From positions 294,295-358,294 of the forward strand of contig CAADRB010000023.1 in NCBI GenBank assembly GCA_900708905.1: a DNA stretch of 64,000 bases, read 5' to 3'. Below the pieces are notes generated by a model, which did not search any database, was not told the origin of the DNA, and was given only the letters and a program-made list of their open reading frames with translations. A program made the translations under genes and the position numbers. Source of the DNA: Hymenolepis diminuta. Its lineage: Eukaryota; Platyhelminthes; Cestoda; Cyclophyllidea; Hymenolepididae. Shown one piece after another: positions 61,401 through 64,000 of this stretch (the first letter of the stretch is position 1; each line of letters starts with the position of its first letter).

Positions 61401-63077
61401 AGCAGCTTAATACTGTGGACATTTCAGTAAGCAGCAGTAAACTATTATCATTTGTTATATGTGAGTTAAACAATATTAAATACAGACGTGGGTTTATTAA
61501 TTATAATATTATTTCAGTATATTAGAGATAGATGCATGACAGCTCGGAGATTATTTAATGAAAACCGTAAGATTAAAAATGTAAGACTGTTGATTGAGTG
61601 ATATATAGACCTTCTGTTTAAATACAACTTCTGAGTTGTTTAGGAAACAGTTGTTCAATCAAAAAGGAAACTTACGACTTAGATTCGGGCTGATATTCTG
61701 AACCGGGAATACTAAATAAAAATTGTGATATTATCATATTACTATAACAAAACTGTAACTACGACATGCAATATTTTTGATTATTTAACTATTTAATTTT
61801 CGGCTCTTTATTGGTTGGTTTCTTCATATTGGATATATTATTGGCGGGCAACACAAAAAACCTTATATCATTTTTAAATTTAACATAAAAATTTATGTGA
61901 GTCTTTTGTACAAACTACACAAAAAAGAAACATAAATAACATTATCCATACTTTTAAAGTGAACAAACTTATCGAGCATGAATCTAGTGCCAAACCAGGG
62001 TAAGTATCACATGATCAGTATAAAAGCCACAGACTATATTGTATTTTAACTGTCTACACAAGTTTTCAAAGTATGTAAATATTAAAGTTAAAAATTGACC
62101 TACAATTCACAGTCTTTCACGTTTTCTAAAATTCTTGTAAATTTCCTAATGAAAGATAACAAATGAAACATATTCAAGTGTTTTACTTATTCAAACCATT
62201 TATTTATCCATCTGAAAGTATTACATTTATTAATAAAAATTAATTACGAGATTTAAGTAGCTTTAATGGCTCAGTAAAAATGAAATAAACACAATTTTGA
62301 TAGTCGAATTGCAAAGAAACTACAATATTTTTATTCAAATAACAGCGAATTTCGTAAACACTGTTTTTATTCTCCAATAAACCATTAAAAAATCAGAATT
62401 CAAAGGAAAAGAATTCAATCTCAATGCACTTTGAATCGCAATTGAATGCTTGTTCAAATGACTACGCCACCCGCTACGAGGTTAAAACTGGCTCTATATT
62501 TTTCACCTCAATTTGAAGCAACGTAGTTAGTTTTTTGTGACATGGTAAAGATCCACACTGGACTTTGGACATCTCTACTGTCGTATTTGTTGTGATCCCC
62601 TGTTCCATGTTGCGGATCTATATTGGACTTTAGATTTCCACCGAATTTTGGACATTCGCCGTGAATCCTCTTTCACCAGATACCCATCTGTAGATCACTT
62701 GTTAGTCCTCAATTTTACCCTTTTCTCTAAGTGGTCTATAAAAACGCACAAACACTCTAAAATCACATAATGCATTTTATCTCGCTTTTCTGACCTTCTT
62801 CTTATAAGTTTTGGTCCCGTAACTGTGAAGCACCTCTAATCTTAATTAATTTTCCCGAATACTCTAAACAAATTTCTCAACTATTCGTCTACATTCAAAT
62901 AGATTTTCTATAAAGTATAGTTTTAAGCATTTTTGGGGGGTTATTATGACACTTTCAATCGCTGCAACGTAAACCTCACGGAATTTTTATGGCGCAGCAA
63001 TTTATTTGTCAATTAAATATGTCAAAAATTAACAATTACTATCAACTTACTCTACGATATTCTCTTTTATAAAATCA
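40240..63077 (-). CDS. Large micro-exon gene (reconstructed, 5' end not found)
   Basis: About 19 micro-exons of 15-48 nt (63077 down to 47883) and four larger exons (43053 or 43121 down to 40240) are inferred from splice sites and reading frame. Every listed micro-exon is a multiple of three, starts with one base that completes a codon and ends with two bases (phase 2 introns), and none creates a stop inside or across a junction. Four exons are exactly 48 nt and two are 33 nt with similar peptides, so exon duplication has occurred. The encoded micro-peptides are rich in Ser, Pro, Thr, Gln and Asn. The last exon encodes a hydrophobic segment near the C-terminus, so the product may be membrane-anchored. 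Any exon could be skipped without a frameshift, which would allow many variants. The link between the 47.9 kb exon (phase 2) and the first larger exon (phase 0 or 1) is missing; a 17-nt exon at 45920-45936 would fit. The layout recalls micro-exon genes of parasitic flatworms. No known protein is recognised. Confidence 0.6.
40608..40747 (-). CDS. Larger exon 3, 140 nt
   Basis: The acceptor tgctgcatgtatttcag and the donor gtacgttaa bound a serine/threonine-rich stretch (ITTTSSLSDLAASSDQST). It enters in phase 0 and leaves in phase 2, matching the next exon. A second frame is also open, but only this one connects to a long continuation. Confidence 0.6.
41475..41624 (-). CDS. Larger exon 2, 150 nt
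   Basis: The acceptor ttgaatattttctag and donor gtgagtaaat are strong. It encodes 50 residues beginning GKVAALIEFFESLQKES and ending NELKDW, phase 0 in and out. Helical, charged character; no family recognised. Confidence 0.65.
41630..42925. other. Intron between larger exons 1 and 2
   Basis: The 88-codon plus-strand frame at 41828-42094 is pyrimidine-rich and antisense to the gene; it has no motif. Nothing else is recognised. Confidence 0.35.
42931..43053 (-). CDS. Larger exon 1 of the 3' part, 123 nt (or 191 nt)
   Basis: Acceptor tttttattctctttaag leads to a 41-codon acidic stretch (TFFDDESMTDSELAYLFDDV) and the donor gtggggtca, phase 0 at both ends. An alternative acceptor (tagcgctttcag) extends the exon to 43121 in the same frame, then entering in phase 1. 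Which is used decides how the micro-exons connect. Confidence 0.6.
43489..43824 (+). CDS. Possible two-exon tail of a plus-strand gene, nested
   Basis: Two plus-strand segments have consistent splice sites: 43489-43560 (72 nt, acceptor cactgtttttcag, donor gtaggcaa) and 43729-43824 (acceptor gtttattttcag, stop TAA). In phase 0 they read DLLKYVNASKLIHGDWNSNS and onward, then a short hydrophobic end. No upstream exon with a matching donor was settled; the 43186-43419 frame ends in a stop. The pair lies inside an intron of the minus-strand gene, so it may equally be chance. Confidence 0.25.
44014..44144 (+). repeat. Direct repeat flanking the 557-bp element, left
   Basis: The segment from ctaactacgtggattctagg through aaacatatggacacaa recurs at 44723-44854 at roughly 90 percent identity. 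About 80 bp further upstream (from 43935) may belong to the same unit. Confidence 0.75.
44151..44707 (+). mobile_element. 557-bp element, copy 1, nested between direct repeats
   Basis: It is identical by eye, with no indel, to 51423-51979 (constant offset 7272). It contains a TATA-like box (tccatataaagg), then gttgccgtttacttgctcag, and lacks any reverse transcriptase or transposase. After 44707 a further 22 bases still resemble those after copy 2. The 76-84 codon frame inside is AT-rich and without motif. Identity of the copies indicates very recent activity or gene conversion. It could be a solo LTR, a terminal-repeat miniature retrotransposon or another non-autonomous element; LTR ends TG...CA are not obvious. 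Confidence 0.75.
44723..44854 (+). repeat. Direct repeat flanking the 557-bp element, right
   Basis: Partner of 44014-44144. About 10 percent divergence between the two, against no divergence between the 557-bp copies, implies that the flanking duplication is older than the insertion or that the pair represents the termini of an older composite element. Confidence 0.7.
45001..45334 (+). pseudogene. Non-LTR retrotransposon reverse transcriptase relic
   Basis: A frame from 45001 to 45216 is followed, after a one-base shift near 45185, by a frame with LANTQHGFRASRSTEQAILA. The QHGFR...RST pattern is the motif found between reverse transcriptase blocks 1 and 2 of CR1/jockey-like LINEs. No catalytic YxDD is found downstream. 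It is a short, broken fragment inserted in the long intron of the minus-strand gene. Confidence 0.65.
46580..46612 (+). repeat. Short tandem repeat, tctcggttcc units
   Basis: Three adjacent copies of a 10-bp unit (tctcggttcc, tctcggttcc, tctcagatcc) are visible. Confidence 0.6.
46676..46790 (+). repeat. Dispersed repeat family C, copy 2
   Basis: It matches 30395-30510 through ctagcgatatctgg-cagcagatatatc and the following gacagaattaga stretch. No protein frame survives. Confidence 0.4.
47000..47600. other. Intronic spacer of the micro-exon gene
   Basis: I see no further micro-exon with both splice sites and a length divisible by three between about 45.95 and 47.88 kb. The 81-codon plus-strand frame at 47987-48232 opposes the gene and lacks motifs. 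Confidence 0.3.
47883..47915 (-). CDS. Micro-exon I, 33 nt (candidate)
   Basis: Donor gtaagtgg is near-ideal and the acceptor is attcggcagatttaag. Phase 2 reading gives LPQIKMYRGD. A shorter 17-nt form using an internal AG would break the frame. Confidence 0.45.
48379..48426 (-). CDS. Micro-exon A, 48 nt
   Basis: The acceptor aattatttttgtcaacttag and the donor gtaagaaca are strong. The zero-phase frame has a stop, and phase 2 gives QGSRRSLFDRTSPSR, similar in start, LF core and SR end to exon C. Confidence 0.7.
48522..48569 (-). CDS. Micro-exon B, 48 nt
   Basis: The acceptor is gctaatgtcaattaag and the donor is gtaaggatg. Phase 2 reading gives GLLGWPTTDGQFTSG. The 3' end (cttcaggaag) matches the ends of A and C. 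Confidence 0.7.
48668..48715 (-). CDS. Micro-exon C, 48 nt
   Basis: The acceptor is atcttattaatttag and the donor is gtaggaatt. Phase 2 reading gives QPTEWSQLFNSPTSR. Exons A, B and C are spaced 143 and 146 bp apart, as expected from tandem exon duplication. Confidence 0.7.
49480..49700. repeat. GC-richer, purine-biased insertion-like segment
   Basis: This stretch between micro-exons E and C is purine-rich (gaaaaggggaagaaggagg) and distinctly GC-richer than its surroundings. Composition suggests a reverse-oriented dispersed repeat, but I could not align it firmly with family A. Confidence 0.25.
49898..49930 (-). CDS. Micro-exon E, 33 nt
   Basis: The acceptor aatttcccctttag and the donor gtaaggaaa are strong. 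Phase 2 reading gives AHNPNPRRTQ, a relative of exon M. Confidence 0.65.
50106..50120 (-). CDS. Micro-exon F, 15 nt (candidate)
   Basis: The acceptor gctttttctatttaaatag and the donor gtaagctta are good for such a small exon. Phase 2 reading gives SSDV. It lies only 77 bp after exon D. Confidence 0.45.
50198..50245 (-). CDS. Micro-exon D, 48 nt
   Basis: The acceptor is aacacatatatttag and the donor is gtaaaaat. Phase 2 reading gives PTTLWERLRSIPLSG. It shares the 48-nt length with exons A, B and C. Confidence 0.6.
50918..50950 (-). CDS. Micro-exon M, 33 nt
   Basis: The acceptor ctgcttttgcatttttag and the donor gtgagaaaa are strong. Phase 2 reading gives APNPYQTSIQ. Exon E has the same length and a similar peptide (AHNPNPRRTQ), which suggests duplication. 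Confidence 0.65.
51121..51156 (-). CDS. Micro-exon G, 36 nt
   Basis: The acceptor cagtttttctag and the donor gtatgaag are good. Phase 2 reading gives STELFNNPDVQ, recalling SQLFNSP of exon C. Confidence 0.65.
51231..51260 (-). CDS. Micro-exon H, 30 nt
   Basis: The acceptor has a long pyrimidine tract (ttttttcctcattttgg) before aaatacag, and the donor is gtaaaattg. Phase 2 reading gives QSTMWPSPG. The exon end ccaggaag resembles those of A and B. Confidence 0.6.
51423..51979 (+). mobile_element. 557-bp element, copy 2
   Basis: Identical by eye to 44151-44707. It lies in the intron between micro-exons L and H and is not flanked by the 130-bp direct repeats of copy 1. A shared cacga precedes both copies with one mismatch following, which may mark the true left end at about 51417. 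Target-site duplications were not resolved. Confidence 0.75.
52000..53580. other. Intronic spacer of the micro-exon gene
   Basis: A donor-like site on the minus strand (gtgagcta at 52644-52651) has acceptor partners that give 20 or 26 nt, which do not fit the frame. No other feature was recognised. Confidence 0.35.
53587..53625 (-). CDS. Micro-exon L, 39 nt
   Basis: The acceptor agttttccgttttag and the donor gtaagttac are strong. Phase 2 reading gives GSSLLKNPCAPS. The frame starting at zero phase has an immediate stop, which supports phase 2. Confidence 0.6.
54003..54300 (-). repeat. Dispersed repeat family A, reverse copy
   Basis: Read on the minus strand it gives ctctttcttactcgcttcaa, then gtggcttccttgaatgcatt and ctcttgctgtcctgctctac, matching the 3' parts at 20850-20950 and 38390-38480. 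The plus strand shows this as a purine tract (54088-54142). The 95-codon minus-strand frame is a shadow of it. Confidence 0.5.
54693..54944 (-). other. Open frame starting in a GC-rich patch, unassigned
   Basis: The minus-strand ATG at 54944 lies in GC-rich sequence and the first 28 codons are protein-like (MAALPVVSFSARDSISLVSV). A donor-like gtatgaag follows codon 28 in phase 2, which would join micro-exon L in frame. This makes it a possible alternative first exon of the micro-exon gene, without a signal peptide. The rest of the frame is background-like. No promoter element was identified. Confidence 0.25.
54994..55217 (+). repeat. 224-bp direct repeat left of the assembly gap
   Basis: It is identical to 55482-55705 (offset 488). 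It includes a frame fragment AAQHGF that weakly recalls the LINE reverse transcriptase motif, but little else of that family. Confidence 0.85.
55218..55481. other. Assembly gap, 264 Ns
   Basis: A run of undefined bases. Frames that run through it are meaningless. The flanks are exact copies of each other, so the true content could be zero, one repeat unit or several. Confidence 0.99.
55482..55705 (+). repeat. 224-bp direct repeat right of the assembly gap
   Basis: Exact copy of 54994-55217. The sequence diverges from the left copy only where the left copy meets the Ns. Confidence 0.85.
55885..55926 (-). CDS. Micro-exon N, 42 nt (candidate)
   Basis: Donor gtaagttacg is strong; the acceptor (aatccaaaactag) has a poor pyrimidine tract. 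Phase 2 reading gives MFGRFNKLQNILA. It lies just upstream, in transcript terms, of the assembly gap. Confidence 0.4.
57582..57620 (-). CDS. Micro-exon P, 39 nt
   Basis: The acceptor cttcaaattctctttag and the donor gtgagttatg are strong. The exon is clearly GC-richer than its flanks. Phase 2 reading gives FPGTFAAPRDTR. Confidence 0.65.
58262..58282 (-). CDS. Micro-exon Q, 21 nt (candidate)
   Basis: The acceptor is ccaattcttcaaatag and the donor is gtaaaaac. Phase 2 reading gives FHFEWW. Confidence 0.4.
58679..58705 (-). CDS. Micro-exon R, 27 nt
   Basis: The acceptor tgtattgtccacag and the donor gtaagtctc are strong. Phase 2 reading gives SACQCQSA, with two cysteines. Confidence 0.6.
58710..60850. 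other. Intronic spacer, includes a weak family B match
   Basis: About 59200-59390 has a faint family B resemblance (gaatttgagctttggaacg, then gtagtaaacc). A 6-nt AG-GT bounded candidate (59127-59132) is discussed separately. The rest shows nothing. Confidence 0.3.
60859..60897 (-). CDS. Micro-exon T, 39 nt
   Basis: The acceptor attatttccttttttag is excellent and the donor is gtgagtag. Phase 2 reading gives NTSIFEGGNVSQ, which contains one N-glycosylation-type sequon (NTS) and a second (NVS). Confidence 0.65.
61357..61386 (-). CDS. Micro-exon U, 30 nt (candidate)
   Basis: Donor gtaaggaggg is strong and the acceptor (aacacaaaatgag) is weak. Phase 2 reading gives YCLTADIGS and joins exon T through a Cys codon. 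Confidence 0.4.
61676..61711 (-). CDS. Micro-exon V, 36 nt
   Basis: The acceptor is cacaatttttatttag and the donor is gtaagtttcc, both near-ideal. Phase 2 reading gives IPGSEYQPESK. Confidence 0.65.
63051..63077 (-). CDS. Micro-exon X, 27 nt (candidate)
   Basis: Donor gtaagttg is strong; the acceptor (cctggtcctcaaag) is weaker. In phase 2 it encodes DFIKENIV. This is the furthest upstream member that I can find. Confidence 0.4.
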
Positions 63078-63079
63078 CT

Positions 63080-64000
63080 TTGAGGACCAGGCTTGTTTTC
63101 TATGCTGTAAGTTTCATATTTTCTTCAATTTTAAAATAGGTTTATATAAATCAATCGCAAATTGTCACAAAATTTTGAAAAAATGTTTAGTCAAGTTAAA
63201 TGTGTTTCTAGCGCGTCAGTTGTTGGCAAATTCCATATAATATAAGAAATCGGTTTCGTAATATTTGATTATACGCCTATGAGCATTATAGTGGAATTGA
63301 TATCCTATTAAGTCTAACCATCCTGTTCGTGTCGTGGTTTTAAAAGGGAAATATCAAAGTAAGTTGGGCATCCATAACGTTCCACATTTAGTGACGTTGT
63401 GTCCCTTTATATCAACATCTTCCTCAATAAAGACATAAATAATACTCCTTCTATACTTCCAAGTCAGATCCCACTATCTATCTCTTCTCCATTCTGTGTT
63501 TGACTAGTAAGATATAACCGTCCACTCAACTCTGAATTCTGATTTTGGGAAAGGCGCTGCATTTTGTTAGCTCTCAGGAAGATCATCAATTTAGCGAGGG
63601 GATATTTAGTTCAATTTGACTTAGATCTTTATGTTCTTTCATTCCACGCTGCCTTGTTGATTATAAAATGTTTCGACGCCGCTTTACACAATAATAGAAC
63701 GATCATATTCTGGCTGATTTTTACACTGATTTTACAATGGCAAAAGTAAAAAATACTTTACTCTCCTGCATTCTCAAATTCAATATTTTCCTCCTAATCA
63801 GTATGATTTCTTACATGTTGGGTGATTTCTGATTGCCATTAACTTTAGAGAAAAATAAATAAATAATATGTTCTTTCTTTTTCAGAGGAGTAAATTTCAA
63901 TTTCATTCTTCACCAATAAACTTCAAATAATAATTATCTTGCTATAATGACCAGAAATTTACGGACATTTTATTGTGTTTTACTAATCATTCATATATAG
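63080..64000. other. Right edge, no gene recognised
   Basis: I looked here on the minus strand for a signal-peptide exon or promoter of the micro-exon gene and found none. A donor-like gtaagaaatc at 63801-63810 (minus) has no partner acceptor giving a length divisible by three. The 61-codon plus-strand frame (63564-63749) has background composition. Confidence 0.35.

Noticed and set aside
62701..62712. 6-nt AG-GT bounded segment (aaaagg) near 62.7 kb on the minus strand
   Set aside because: The acceptor is weak and two AGs compete; too small to support without transcript data.
1..64000. CRISPR arrays, bacterial operons, rRNA genes, plasmid origins
   Set aside because: No regularly spaced identical repeats, ribosome-binding-site-led ORF chains or rRNA sequence was seen; the window is eukaryotic in character.

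Overview
This window reads as non-coding-rich nuclear DNA of an invertebrate animal. By eye it is about two thirds A+T, its genes are split by small introns (41 to 72 bp in one gene), non-LTR retrotransposon and SINE-like debris is present, and there is a scaffold gap of Ns (55218-55481). No bacterial gene architecture is visible. A set of tiny exons with lengths divisible by three resembles the micro-exon genes known from parasitic flatworms, so a flatworm is my best guess. The sequence alone does not prove the phylum.

Layout. 1-27,200 is mostly AT-rich spacer with decayed repeats: a broken tandem family near 3.3-3.9 and 5.1-5.6 kb, a tRNA-derived SINE-like head at 6.8 kb, a diverged repeat pair at 11.3 and 12.1 kb, dispersed families at 13.8, 15.5 and 20.5 kb, and a few weak ORFs. 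27,227-29,319 (+) is a five-exon gene for a 271-residue protein ending in a very divergent homeodomain-like fold. 31,762-32,928 (+) is an intronless AGC-type kinase gene, 388 residues, with altered catalytic motifs. About 34,900-37,130 (-) is a decayed multi-ORF element of more GC-rich composition with a TATA-like box and hairpin-forming sequence at its upstream end. I could not assign it to a family; an old integrated DNA virus or other selfish DNA is one possibility.

The most interesting object occupies about 40.2-63.1 kb on the minus strand. I reconstruct at least 13, and up to about 20, micro-exons of 15-48 nt. Each is a multiple of three, each is bounded by AG and GT, and each is open in the same phase (one base finishing a codon at the start, two bases left at the end). 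No junction codon is a stop. Several have the same size (48, 48, 48 and 48 nt; 33 and 33 nt) and related peptides, which points to exon duplication. They lead towards four ordinary exons (123 or 191, 150, 140 and 163 nt) that end in a hydrophobic C-terminal segment. None of these micro-exons is long enough to be seen as an ORF. The first exon is not found and probably lies beyond the right edge.

This gene is interrupted by mobile DNA: two identical 557-bp copies of an element (44151-44707 and 51423-51979), one nested between 130-bp direct repeats, and a reverse-transcriptase relic at 45.0-45.3 kb. The N gap is flanked by an exact 224-bp duplication and may be a tandem repeat or an assembly artefact.
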